A DNA stretch of 64,000 nucleotides from JAJDZL01 sp965220665. Its GTDB lineage: Bacteria > Pseudomonadota > Gammaproteobacteria > Arenicellales > JAJDZL01. The notes beneath the pieces were generated by a model. It saw only the letters and a list, made by a program, of their open reading frames with translations. It was not told the origin of the DNA and did not search any database. The stretch spans positions 1,302,001 to 1,366,000 of the forward strand of contig CBDCQQ010000005.1 in assembly GCA_965220665.1 (NCBI GenBank). Reading direction: 5' to 3'. The position numbers were made by a program, and so were the translations under genes. Shown here in pieces: positions 45,002 through 53,221 of the stretch (its first letter is position 1; each line of letters begins with the position of its first letter).

Positions 45002-46564
45002 TTAAGGACAGCGACCGAAAAGAACTCTATCTTCGCCACCGTTTTCGATTTCGGATTTACGACGAACAACATACGCTTCCAGTTCCTCTCGGATCGATTT
45101 GTCTAGAGGCGGAGCTTCATATTCTTTCTCCAAGGCTTTCCAGACCTGATTGGCGCGCTTGAAGGCGTGCAGTGCTCCGTCATCAAACCAGGTTTCAAAA
45201 TTACGCCAGTCCGATAGCAGGGGCGAATAGAAAATGTCCTGGTATCGTTGCATGGTGTGAGAGGATGCGAAAAAGTGCCCGCCGGGAGAAACTTCGGCAA
45301 TCGCTTCAACGGCCAGTGTATCTCGGTCAATCGGAATCGGCTTCAAAGACTCGGCCATCAACTGTAGAATTTCCGCATCGATGATGAGTTTTTCGAACGA
45401 TGCAACGAGGCCGCCTTCCAGCCAGCCTCCGCCGTGAAGCAACAGATTGGTGTGACCCATTACTGCCGCCCATGTCGACATACAGGTTTCATAGGTTGCC
45501 TGTTCATCGGGGGCGTTTGAGGCGTTCGAACCACTGGCTCGGAACGGTAATGAATAGCGACGGGCAAGTTGGGCACTGGCCAGCGTGGTGCGTACATATT
45601 CTGGAGTTCCGAAAGCAGGAGAGCCAGACTTCATGTCAACGTTGCTTGAAAAACTGCCGTAGATGACAGGCGCACCTTTCTGAACAGCTTGAGAAAGAGC
45701 AATACAGGCGAGAGCTTCTGCATTCTGCTGAACCAGAGCTCCGGCCATGGTTGTTGGAGCCATTGCACCTAGCAGGGTAAATGGCGTGACCAGTGTAGCC
45801 TGATTCATGGTCGCGAATTCAATGAGAGAATCCGACATCGATTCATCGACCTGCCGTGGTGAATTAATATTGATATTACCTAATGTCAACACCTCATCAG
45901 GCGGTTGATCAAGGTCTATACCGTGCACAATGGCCCTCATTCTCAGGCCATCGCATGCCCGATAGGCACCCAACATGTTGGAAAGCCAAATTTTGTCGTG
46001 ATGGGTAATTGCGGTAAGGTATTTGTCAAGGTGCCGCGTTTCTGCTGGAAGTTCATGTGGCTCAAATGGACTTGCACCACCCATGTGAAAAATTTCAAGC
46101 TGATGCACAATCTTGAAAAACCTTTTCAAGTCTTCAAGGGTTCCGTTTCGCCGACCGCCATCAAGGTCGGAGATAAACGATGGCCCGCCGACAGTAGCAA
46201 AGTTGATGTTGTTGCCACCCATTTCGATGGAACGGTTCAAATTGCGGGCAACAAGCGTAAAACTGTCAGGAGTATGCGAGACGAGTTCTTCAACCAAATC
46301 CGGATCAAGTTTAACAATCGCTTGTCCATCATCAATTTCTGCGCCGGCTTTGTGGAAAACAGTACGCGCTCTTTGGCTTAAGAATTTGACCCCGGTGTCT
46401 CTCAGGACCTCCAGTGAGGCTTGGTGAATGGTCTCAATCTGATCCGCGGATAGAATTTCAAATGGTGGATAGGGATTGACAACCCGCTGCCATCTGAGAC
46501 GCTGGACAGACTGAGAATTTCGCCTCTTTCTGTCTCTAGAAATGCGTCTTTTTGAGGCTGTCAT
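45002..46564 (-). CDS. MttB-family corrinoid methyltransferase (non-pyrrolysine type)
   Basis: The 520-residue TIM-barrel protein is related to trimethylamine methyltransferase MttB: EILSADQIETIHQASLEVLRDTGVKF, FATVGGPSFISDLDGGRRNGTLEDL, SNASNAPDEQATYE, LLHGGGWLEGGLVASFEKLI, EVSPGGHFFASSHTM. The frame has no internal amber codon, so it is a non-pyrrolysine homologue; characterised ones demethylate glycine betaine and similar quaternary amines. No corrinoid protein or reactivase lies in the window. A threonine dehydratase gene ends 11 bases upstream, so the two are an operon. Confidence 0.85.
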   Translation of the reverse strand: MTASKRRISRDRKRRNSQSVQRLRWQRVVNPYPPFEILSADQIETIHQASLEVLRDTGVKFLSQRARTVFHKAGAEIDDGQAIVKLDPDLVEELVSHTPDSFTLVARNLNRSIEMGGNNINFATVGGPSFISDLDGGRRNGTLEDLKRFFKIVHQLEIFHMGGASPFEPHELPAETRHLDKYLTAITHHDKIWLSNMLGAYRACDGLRMRAIVHGIDLDQPPDEVLTLGNININSPRQVDESMSDSLIEFATMNQATLVTPFTLLGAMAPTTMAGALVQQNAEALACIALSQAVQKGAPVIYGSFSSNVDMKSGSPAFGTPEYVRTTLASAQLARRYSLPFRASGSNASNAPDEQATYETCMSTWAAVMGHTNLLLHGGGWLEGGLVASFEKLIIDAEILQLMAESLKPIPIDRDTLAVEAIAEVSPGGHFFASSHTMQRYQDIFYSPLLSDWRNFETWFDDGALHAFKRANQVWKALEKEYEAPPLDKSIREELEAYVVRRKSEIENGGEDRVLFGRCP

Positions 46565-46575
46565 TGGAACCGGAC

Positions 46576-47535
46576 TTAATCGAAGCAGTAACTGCCGTTA
46601 AGAATTTTGCAGTAGAGGTCCAGATTGACATTACCACCTGATGCAATGACACCCGTGCATCGGCTGTCAGAGCGAGACTTGTCTTTTATCAAGGCTGCCA
46701 GACTAGATGCCCCGGCACCTTCGACAACATGGTGGGTATCAGTGAAGTAGAAGCGCATGGCATCAGCGATTTCTCGCTCAGTTACTCGAATGAATCGGGA
46801 TACGTGCTGTGTCATGATGGAAAGTGCTTCTGCATCGGGAACTCTAACTGCAACACCATCGGCGAAGGTGTCAGCCGAATCAGTTGATACAACCTGTCCT
46901 TTTTCAAAAGACAGTGCGTAAGCGGGCGCTTTGTCTGCTACTACACCAATTATTTCGGTTTTAAGCCCAAGTGCTTCTCGTACAGCAATCATCGCACAGA
47001 TTTCGGAACCCAAGCCAACGGGAACATAAACTTCATCAAGTTCTGGAACACACTTAAGCAGTTCCAGTCCGCAAGTGGCGACACCCACAACTAGATTGCG
47101 ATGAAATGAAGGAACAAAGTGAAAATTTTGTTCGATAGCTAGATGATGAGCGTATTCGTGCGCTTCTGTAAAGTCTCGACCGTATTCAACTAATGTTGCG
47201 CCGAATGCGCGCATGGACGTGTTTTTCGCAACACTGTTGTCTTTGGGAACAACGACCGTTGCCTGCATCCCAAAAATTCGCGCAGCGTACGCGACAGACT
47301 GACCGTGATTGCCGCGGGTGGCGCAGATGACACGACTCGTGTCCAGATCGGCCATATAAGTAATGCCACCGCGAATTTTGAATGAGCCGATGGGTGTGGT
47401 GTTTTCGTGCTTAACCCAGACTTCAGAATTACACCGATCGCTGAGGAGTGGCCACTGGTATTGTGGTGTAGGCGACACATATGGTGCGATTAACTCAGCA
47501 GCGCTTTCAATTTCGTTGAGTGAAGGCAGTTGCAT
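46576..47535 (-). CDS. Threonine/serine dehydratase family PLP enzyme
   Basis: The 319-residue fold-type II PLP enzyme has its cofactor lysine in IGSFKIRGG, followed by ATRGNHGQSVAYAARIFG and the glycine loop PVGLGSEICAM. The C-terminal EGAGASSLAALI and ASGGNVNLD complete the fold. Catabolic threonine dehydratase is the first choice; serine racemase or 3-hydroxyaspartate dehydratase are alternatives. No ACT regulatory domain. It is first in an operon with the MttB-like gene. Confidence 0.85.
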   Translation of the reverse strand: MQLPSLNEIESAAELIAPYVSPTPQYQWPLLSDRCNSEVWVKHENTTPIGSFKIRGGITYMADLDTSRVICATRGNHGQSVAYAARIFGMQATVVVPKDNSVAKNTSMRAFGATLVEYGRDFTEAHEYAHHLAIEQNFHFVPSFHRNLVVGVATCGLELLKCVPELDEVYVPVGLGSEICAMIAVREALGLKTEIIGVVADKAPAYALSFEKGQVVSTDSADTFADGVAVRVPDAEALSIMTQHVSRFIRVTEREIADAMRFYFTDTHHVVEGAGASSLAALIKDKSRSDSRCTGVIASGGNVNLDLYCKILNGSYCFD

Positions 47536-47570
47536 CAGGCTTCAATCCCAAGTTGTGCATCGGTCAAAAG

Positions 47571-47646
47571 TGGGGTGGACGACGGGATTCGAACCCGCGA
47601 CCACTGGAACCACAATCCAGGGCTCTACCAACTGAGCTACGCCCAC
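47571..47646 (-). tRNA. tRNA-His (anticodon GTG)
   Basis: The acceptor stem GTGGGCG / CGTCCAC, D arm GCTCAGTTGGTAGAGC, anticodon loop ATTGTGG within CTGGATTGTGGTTCCAG, and T arm GCGGGTTCGAATCCCGT are all present. C73 and an encoded CCA follow, and the base before G1 is also G, supplying the G-1 identity element. Confidence 0.97.
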
Positions 47647-47716
47647 CACTTACCAGACTTCTTGAAAGCTCCAGTTTCTACACTACGGCAGTGTGTTGAA
47701 CTGAAGTCTAAAAATG

Positions 47717-48001
47717 CACGCCTGACAGGACTCGAACCTGTAACCTACGGCTTAGCATACTACTACAATTTTCATTGCCCGGCGTTGATCAGCCGGTTTG
47801 TAGTCTGGACTATATCTTCACCATCTCAGGTGGGGCACGTATAGTCTCTACGGATCCCGTTGCTTGACGGTTTCCTCGGTATTGCCATCGCCTTTACGCG
47901 TTAAGGTTTCACCGATACAGTGCCCTCCACTTAACAGGTTCAATTCCCTGAAAAGGCTCCTTGTCGAAGGCCGTTGCTCTATCCAGTTGAGCTACAGGCG
48001 C
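47717..48001 (-). tRNA. tRNA-Arg (anticodon TCT) interrupted by a group I intron
   Basis: Exon 1 (48001-47967) reads GCGCCTG, D arm GCTCAACTGGATAGAGC, stem ACGGC and CTT. Exon 2 (47755-47717) reads CTAA, stem GCCGT, T arm ACAGGTTCGAGTCCTGT and acceptor CAGGCGT plus G73. Joined, the loop is CTTCTAA with anticodon TCT, as in E. coli argU. The first acceptor pair is a G-U wobble, and CCA is not encoded (CAT follows G73), unlike its two neighbours. The intron lies between positions 34 and 35. Confidence 0.92.
47756..47966 (-). ncRNA. Group I self-splicing intron in tRNA-Arg(UCU), Azoarcus-like (IC3)
   Basis: The 211-nt intron shows the catalytic core: CGGTGAAACC, ATGGCAATACCGAG (P4-P6 side), GTAGAGACTATACG and ATGGTGAAGATATAGTCC (P7/P8), in the same order as the Azoarcus tRNA-Ile intron (GGCGAAACC, ATGGCAACGCCGAG, GTAGAGACTAGACG, ATGGTGAAGGCATAGTCC). 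It ends in G (omega-G). Exon CCTT pairs with AAGG a few bases into the intron as P1; the pair at the cut is U-A rather than the usual U-G, so the boundary may move by a base. No homing endonuclease is encoded. Confidence 0.93.
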
Positions 48002-48010
48002 ATATCACAA

Positions 48011-48087
<77 letters not shown>

Positions 48088-48436
48088 CTACGTTTGTCGA
48101 GATTTGAACGAACAACGAATTGAAGCTGATCAGCCGCGACAATCTTGCAAATTATATAGAGTTTGGCAGATTGCTGGTGAAAGTCACTGTAGCATGCATA
48201 CGTTATGCTGGCTGCCATAGCCTGCAGTTCGATGGTGCTGCTTCCGACGCAATGCGGCAGATGTCCTGGTATTTGATGCTCCTACACTCTGTAGTTGCAG
48301 TTCAAAATCTGCTCTAACTGAACAAATTTCATTTCAAACAGTTCTTCAAAAATTGATTAATTAAGATAACACAGGTCTGTAGCAAGGGACCGCAAAATCA
48401 CCATTGTTCGTCCAACAGCAGTCTGTTTCATGGTTC
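48088..48436. other. Intergenic stretch upstream of the tRNA cluster
   Basis: No gene was found. It should hold the promoter of the tRNA operon (reverse strand); I did not find a hexamer pair I would defend. Confidence 0.4.
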
Positions 48437-49687
48437 CTAAGGACAGCGATACGCCAGGTAACTGCGTTGTATGGAAATATGATCGGCTAGAAATTTGGCG
48501 TCATGCCAGACACCCCATATAAAAGAGGAGCCGCGGCGCGATTGCCATGGCAATCCCAGAAAGTAGACTCCAGGTTCAGCCGATACGCCGCGCTGATGTC
48601 TGGGTTTTCCGTTTTGTTCAAAAGCATCAACATTAAGCCAACTGTAGTCGACGGTGAAACCTGTTGCCCAAATGATCGTAGAAACACCAGCGTCAACCAG
48701 GTCAAGTTTGAGAATTGGATGAGTCATGCAGTCCGGATTTTGTCCGATTTCGTAGGCTTGGGGCTCTTCTGGCAAGTCAAGACAATTGCGGTGAACGTAT
48801 GCGTCAGCTTCCTCCAAGAGAGACAGGTAGTTTGCATCGCCCTGCTCAATGTTAAATGACAAGTCTGGTGCAAACCTCATCACACCGTCTTCGTACGATT
48901 TCGTTCGCCCAACGAGAATCATCCCCTGTTCTGCAAGATTCCTAAAATCGATGGTACGGCCGCCATATGCACCGCTTACCGAGATGGTAACGTGTTCCGT
49001 CCCTGGATCAGGCGCTGCCATATCCCATTTGCCAAGTACCCCCAGCCACCAGCAGAAATCTCGCGTCCGATAGGCCCTTGGTGGGCGATCGTGAGGGCCG
49101 ACCGAGAGGTAGACAGTTTTTTTAGCTCGCAAGATCTCATCCGCGATTTGCACACCCGAAGAACCCGCACCGACTACCAATACAGCCCCTTCAGGCAATT
49201 GTTGAGGGTTGCGATACTCACTGGAATGAATCTGTTTGATTTTAGTGCTCAGCGGAACAATGGGCGGTATATTCGAGTTCTGGAACGGTCCGGTAGCCGC
49301 GACTACTCTGTTGGCCATCGTCAGACCTTCCGATGTTTGGACGCGGAAGCCGGGACGACCGACATTTCTTTCTACTCCAGTTACGTCAACATTGCAGCGG
49401 ATGGGGGCATTAATTTTCGTCGCATAGTCAACGAAGTAATCCGCAACACTTTCCTTGGGAGCAAAGGCATCGGGATCTATACCGTTAAACCTCATGCCCG
49501 GAAAACGGTCATGCCACGCAGGACCATTGGCAACCAGAGAATCCCATCTACCTGTGCGCCAGCGCTCGGCAATTCTGTCCCGTTCCAAGACAAGATGTGG
49601 GACGCTAGCATTGCTCAGATGTTCGCTCATGGCCACACCAGCTTGGCCAGCCCCAACCACCAGAGTGTCGATTGTTTCAATTGCCAT
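48437..49687 (-). CDS. Flavin-containing monooxygenase-like protein (CzcO type)
   Basis: The 416-residue protein carries the FAD motif VVGAGQAGVAMSEHL, LERDRIAERWR, NADPH motif VVGAGSSGVQIADEI at about 170 and ATGF-type IIWATGFTVDYSWL, the signature of the group B monooxygenase relatives often called CzcO. The substrate is unknown. ATG 49687 (MAIETIDTLVVG) fits the family start; an eight-codon longer frame begins at a non-ATG codon. Confidence 0.85.
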   Translation of the reverse strand: MAIETIDTLVVGAGQAGVAMSEHLSNASVPHLVLERDRIAERWRTGRWDSLVANGPAWHDRFPGMRFNGIDPDAFAPKESVADYFVDYATKINAPIRCNVDVTGVERNVGRPGFRVQTSEGLTMANRVVAATGPFQNSNIPPIVPLSTKIKQIHSSEYRNPQQLPEGAVLVVGAGSSGVQIADEILRAKKTVYLSVGPHDRPPRAYRTRDFCWWLGVLGKWDMAAPDPGTEHVTISVSGAYGGRTIDFRNLAEQGMILVGRTKSYEDGVMRFAPDLSFNIEQGDANYLSLLEEADAYVHRNCLDLPEEPQAYEIGQNPDCMTHPILKLDLVDAGVSTIIWATGFTVDYSWLNVDAFEQNGKPRHQRGVSAEPGVYFLGLPWQSRRGSSFIWGVWHDAKFLADHISIQRSYLAYRCP

Positions 49688-50000
49688 CAATTTTCTTGTG
49701 TAAATTGCCAAAAATGCATATTAATTCTTGTTAATGATAACAATACAAAAAGCTGTTTAGGTTACAGTGGTAATTTGGCTGCGAATTCTTGAAGCTGTCA
49801 GCGAATCCGCGATACTTCAATATCAATTGGGGTGTCAGAGAGATAATCTAGAAATTTTGCGTTCAGGGCTCCCGTACATAAAATTTTCCATCTTTGGTCG
49901 TTATTTACCAATACAACTTTCCATAGCGTCTGCTCGAGAACGCAGCTACTGCATCTTCCAAATCTGCGTCCCGGTTTGTCTCCCAAATGTGTAACGACAG

Positions 50001-50401
50001 TTAGTGTCCAAGAATGATTTCTTCAGTCAGTTGACGAACATTGACTGCTTCAAGATTGTGCGATACTGGAAAACGTTCTTTTCCGGCGTATGCCACGAAT
50101 TGACGAACTGGTTTGACATCCTCGCAAGCACTGTGAAAATCGCTACTTACTCTTGGTGAAAGAGATCGCTTTATTTCATCAAGAAATTCGAGTCCATCTT
50201 CGTAAATTTCCAGAAACAATACCGGTTCTGAGAGTTTATCCTGATTTGACAAACCTTCCAGGTCCAGATACAGCGAATCATTTTTTTCCCAATGGCATGC
50301 ACAAGAGTTGTTTTACTAACTTGACGTGGACCAATTAGTACTACAGCTGCTGGCCTTTGCAGGGCTGTGTTGAGTTCATTTTCGAGTATTCTGGGAATCA
50401 T
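50001..50401 (-). pseudogene. Internally deleted, frameshifted DUF4143 ATPase gene
   Basis: The N-terminus MIPRILENELNTALQ and a mutated Walker A (GPRQVSKTT, Gly to Ser) are present. At the A7 run near 50285-50290 the frame slips; one extra A would continue it into SLYLDLEGLSNQDKLSEPVLF and EFLDEIKR (Walker B). From there it jumps to C-terminal-type sequence (SSDFHSACEDVKPVRQFV). About 240 central residues are missing compared with the intact paralogue at 36-37.5 kb. Confidence 0.75.
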
Positions 50402-50444
50402 CCTCGTTTATTGCCCAAACAATGGAGAACATACGAGGATGATT
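50396..50444. promoter_or_regulatory. 12-bp perfect inverted repeat at the start of the deleted DUF4143 gene
   Basis: AATCATCCTCGT (50396-50407) and ACGAGGATGATT (50433-50444) are perfect reverse complements around a 25-base spacer. The ATG of the pseudogene lies in the left arm. An operator or a translation-blocking hairpin is possible. Confidence 0.45.
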
Positions 50445-50452
50445 TCAAAATT

Positions 50453-50632
50453 TTACGTCTCGCTCAAGTAGTCCTTGAATGGATCTAGTTTGCTGACGCA
50501 CGCTTTGTGCACCACCTCCTGAGAATCATCGAGTTCGGCACTGAGGTATTTACGAGCCGCTTTATGGTCGCAGCCGGACTGACGGGCGATCTCGCTGACC
50601 GAAGGCCTCGGTACCTTAAAATGGCGTTTGAC
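50453..50632 (-). pseudogene. IS21-family istA fragment (N-terminal HTH region)
   Basis: The reverse strand reads GVKRHFKVPRPSVSEIARQ, SGCDHKAARKYLSAELDD and VSKLDPFKDYLSET, then stops. The HTH (SVSEIARQSGCDHKAARKYL) followed by SKLDPFK-YL is typical of IstA N-termini. The catalytic core is absent. It lies back to back with the istB fragment, the wrong relative orientation for an intact IS21. Confidence 0.65.
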
Positions 50633-50942
50633 ACCTCCAGACTGTCGTCACCGAGAACACTGGAGTCGTTCGACTTCACATTCCAGCCGTCTTTGCACAA
50701 GCCGCGCAACGATACGCTGGCGGGACTGAATTTTATCGATCGGCGCGAATCGGTGCTGTTCCTGGGTTCGCCCGGCATCGGCAAGTCTCAAATCGCCTGT
50801 GCGCTAGGAGTGTGTGCCCTCAAAGCCGGCAATAGCGTGTAATGCTACACCCTGGCCGAGTTGAGCGACTCGCTGTCGCTGGCACGGCGCACCGCGCATA
50901 GTTCGACTCGCAGTTGCGCTATTTCACCAGCACCACACTGCT
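50633..50942 (+). pseudogene. IS21-family istB fragment (ATPase helper)
   Basis: TLESFDFTFQPSLHKPRNDT and FIDRRESVLFLGSPGIGKSQIACALG match the IstB P-loop region (GSPGIGKS). A TAA interrupts it after KAGNSV. Reading on gives CYTLAELSDSLSLARRTA, and then a +1 shift gives FDSQLRYFTSTTLL. It has at least one nonsense and one frameshift mutation and no 3' half. Confidence 0.75.
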
Positions 50943-50945
50943 TGG

Positions 50946-51875
50946 CTACTTAAACGCTGGCATGACGTCACTGATGAAGCGTTCCAGCGATGCTTTCTTG
51001 CGTTCGAAACTCATCGAACTGTCGATCCAGGAGAAGTATTCATCATAGCCCAACTCTTCGTAAATCTTGAGCCGCCCGATCACCTTGTCTGCTGTCGCCA
51101 CGACCAGATCGCGCTCCAGCGCCTCCGGGTTAAAGAAAGGATGCGCCGCGATGTCCTCGTCGCTAAGTGGAGCGATCAGACCCTGTGTGATTTTGCGCTT
51201 GTTCATGAACCACGCGCCGAAATAGTTGTAGAACCGGTTCAGTTCGACCGCACCAAGTTTGGCGTCTTCATCATCCCCGTTCCACAGCGGCGTGACCTGT
51301 ACATTGCAGCCGTTCTTAATTGCAAATTCATGGCTGTTGGCTTCGCGCGCAGCAATCCAGATCGGCGGGCCGCCCTCCTGCTGAGGCAATGGCGCGGCGG
51401 TGGTCATGGGGAAACTGTAGAATTCGCCCTCATGCGCGTAATCGCCTGCCCATAGCGCCTTGACCGCAGGCACCAATTCGCGCATCCGTTGTCCCGCCTC
51501 CCAGGCCTCCAGCCCCGGCATCAGCCGTTCATATTCGAACGTATAGGCACCCCGCGCGATACCCAGTTCCAGCCGCCCGTCGGTGATGATGTCGGTCATC
51601 GCCGCTTCTCCAGCCAGTCGGATCGGGTGCCAGAACGGCGCAATGATGGTGCCTGTGCCTAGACGAACGTTTTGGGTATGCCGCGCGACATCCACAAGGT
51701 TCAGAAACGGATTCGGCGAGATGGTGAAGTTCATACCGTGGTGTTCACCGGTCCAGACCGCGCGCATTCCGCCTTCATCGGCGGTTTTGCACAGCTCGAC
51801 GAATTCCTCATAAAGCTGTTTCTGGTCCTGATCCGGGGAGATGCGCTCCATATGCGCAAACAGAGAGAATTCCAA
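50946..51875 (-). CDS. LLM-class flavin-dependent monooxygenase (luciferase-like)
   Basis: The 309-residue TIM-barrel protein reads MRAVWTGEHHGMNFTISPNP, NVRLGTGTIIAPFWHPIRLAGE, DIITDGRLELGIARGAY and PPIWIAAREANSHEFA, as in bacterial luciferase-like two-component monooxygenases. It uses reduced FMN and oxygen on an unknown substrate. It follows a flavin reductase gene by three bases, the expected FMNH2 supplier. Base composition is visibly richer in G+C than its neighbours. Confidence 0.9.
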   Translation of the reverse strand: MEFSLFAHMERISPDQDQKQLYEEFVELCKTADEGGMRAVWTGEHHGMNFTISPNPFLNLVDVARHTQNVRLGTGTIIAPFWHPIRLAGEAAMTDIITDGRLELGIARGAYTFEYERLMPGLEAWEAGQRMRELVPAVKALWAGDYAHEGEFYSFPMTTAAPLPQQEGGPPIWIAAREANSHEFAIKNGCNVQVTPLWNGDDEDAKLGAVELNRFYNYFGAWFMNKRKITQGLIAPLSDEDIAAHPFFNPEALERDLVVATADKVIGRLKIYEELGYDEYFSWIDSSMSFERKKASLERFISDVMPAFK

Positions 51876-51878
51876 ACT

Positions 51879-52796
51879 TTAGCTCCTTTTCGTGACCGGG
51901 CGGACATCGCCGGCGATTTCGTTGCCCAGGTAAATACCGAAATTGCCTACCCGGTTTTCCCCCGCGAAGCGTTCCAGCATAGTGCACATCGCTGGATCGT
52001 TGATGTCGCCAAGGGTGGTTTCGGTCAGTTCGTAAAAAACGCCTGTTACTGAACTTTCATCCTCTGCTTGACAGAGGAAAGCAATATGCTGGGTCTTGCG
52101 CCTCTCGTTTTCATAGACGGAATAGACGAAACCCGGCCTTGCCGTCGTGCCGATGTCGGCGATCAGGGCTTTTAGGGCGCTGCTCACACCTTCCATGCCA
52201 ACCTTGACTTCAGGTAGAGTCAGATGGCCGCGACCATCATCCATCAACAGGATTTTTCCATGAAGTGCGACCAGCGCCGAAACAAGGATGTTCTTTCCGG
52301 TCCGGAGCGCTTCGGCCTCGGCTGCCGGAGTCACATAGGCCCCGCGCGCATAGCCGAGCCCGGGATGGGCGCTGCTCTCAAAGGCTTCAACCTTTCCAAT
52401 CAGAATGATATGATCCCCCGCCTCAATTGTGTTGTACATGGAACAATCAAACCAAGCCGAGACATCGCCGAACACAGGTGCACCATACGGTCCGGGCTGC
52501 CATGTCACCGACGCAAAGCGTTCCTCGACTGGGCGCGCGAAGATGTTGGAGACCTCTTTCTGCACCTCGGAAAGGATGTTGATGGCAAAGCCGCCAGCTT
52601 TGGCAAATGCATCATAATTCGACGAAGAATTGGCCAGACAAACCAGAACCAGTGGCGGGTCAAGCGATACGGAGGTAAAGGAATTGGCAGTAAAGCCAAG
52701 CGGATTGCCCCGCGCGTCGTGAGTAGTCACCACGGTCACGCCAGTCAGAAACGCGCCAAAGGCGTTGCGCAATTCGCGCGGCTCAATTGGGCTCAT
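51879..52796 (-). CDS. Flavin reductase with C-terminal NUDIX-like extension
   Basis: This is a 305-residue protein. Residues 1-165 form the flavin reductase fold of two-component monooxygenases (FRNAFGAFLTGVTVVTT-like start, NPLGFTANSFTSVSLDPPLV, NILSEVQKEVSN, GDHIILIGKVEAF). Residues 175-300 resemble a NUDIX fold (VALHGKILLMDDGRGHLTLPEVKV) but without a proper GX5EX7REUXEEXGU box. It supplies FMNH2 to the adjacent LLM enzyme. Its ATG overlaps the preceding fragment's stop (ATGA). Confidence 0.85.
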   Translation of the reverse strand: MSPIEPRELRNAFGAFLTGVTVVTTHDARGNPLGFTANSFTSVSLDPPLVLVCLANSSSNYDAFAKAGGFAINILSEVQKEVSNIFARPVEERFASVTWQPGPYGAPVFGDVSAWFDCSMYNTIEAGDHIILIGKVEAFESSAHPGLGYARGAYVTPAAEAEALRTGKNILVSALVALHGKILLMDDGRGHLTLPEVKVGMEGVSSALKALIADIGTTARPGFVYSVYENERRKTQHIAFLCQAEDESSVTGVFYELTETTLGDINDPAMCTMLERFAGENRVGNFGIYLGNEIAGDVRPVTKRS

Positions 52797-52999
52797 AGCC
52801 GGTCTCCTTTGCCAGTGTTCAGCCAGTCCAACAAGGTCGCGTTCACCTCATCTGGTACGGTCAGGTTCATCATGTGACCATGCCCTTGCAGGATAATAGC
52901 ACAGCCATTCTGAACCAGTTCGTGAATCATCAACAATTCTCTCTTCGTGATCATGTTCGTGTCCCTTGGCGAATTTTTGAAAATCCAACCATAGGGCAA
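52793..52999 (-). pseudogene. Beheaded alpha/beta-hydrolase gene (C-terminal fragment)
   Basis: The 68-codon frame ends IHELVQNGCAIILQGHGHMM, then NLTVPDEVNATLLDWL, which is the catalytic-His end of alpha/beta hydrolases. The first 20 or so codons do not look like the family, so the true fragment begins near 52935. Its coupling (ATGA) to the flavin reductase shows that it was the upstream gene of the imported operon. Confidence 0.6.
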
Positions 53000-53221
53000 C
53001 TATTTTCGGCCTTAACTTTCACTAACAAAATTTGGGTATTTTTAACCGTAACTGAATTTAGAACGCAAAGTCAACTGCGAGGACATGGTGGCTTATCGCG
53101 GTTCATAGGAATTTCTTCAAAACTTAATCTACGGCATTTTGTGTTATTATGGAATTGGACTGGGCATACAGTTTGAATGACTAAATTGAACGTTACTAAA
53201 TCAAATAATGGAGAAGATTCA

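Noticed and set aside
45002..46564. Pyrrolysine-containing MttB
   Set aside because: The frame has no in-frame TAG and no pyl genes are in the window.
48992..49792. 266-codon forward frame opposite the monooxygenase gene
   Set aside because: Wholly antisense to a gene with clear FAD and NADPH motifs; its composition is not protein-like.
49798..49986. 62-codon reverse frame between the monooxygenase and the deleted DUF4143 gene
   Set aside because: TTG start, no recognised domain; could be decayed sequence but cannot be supported.
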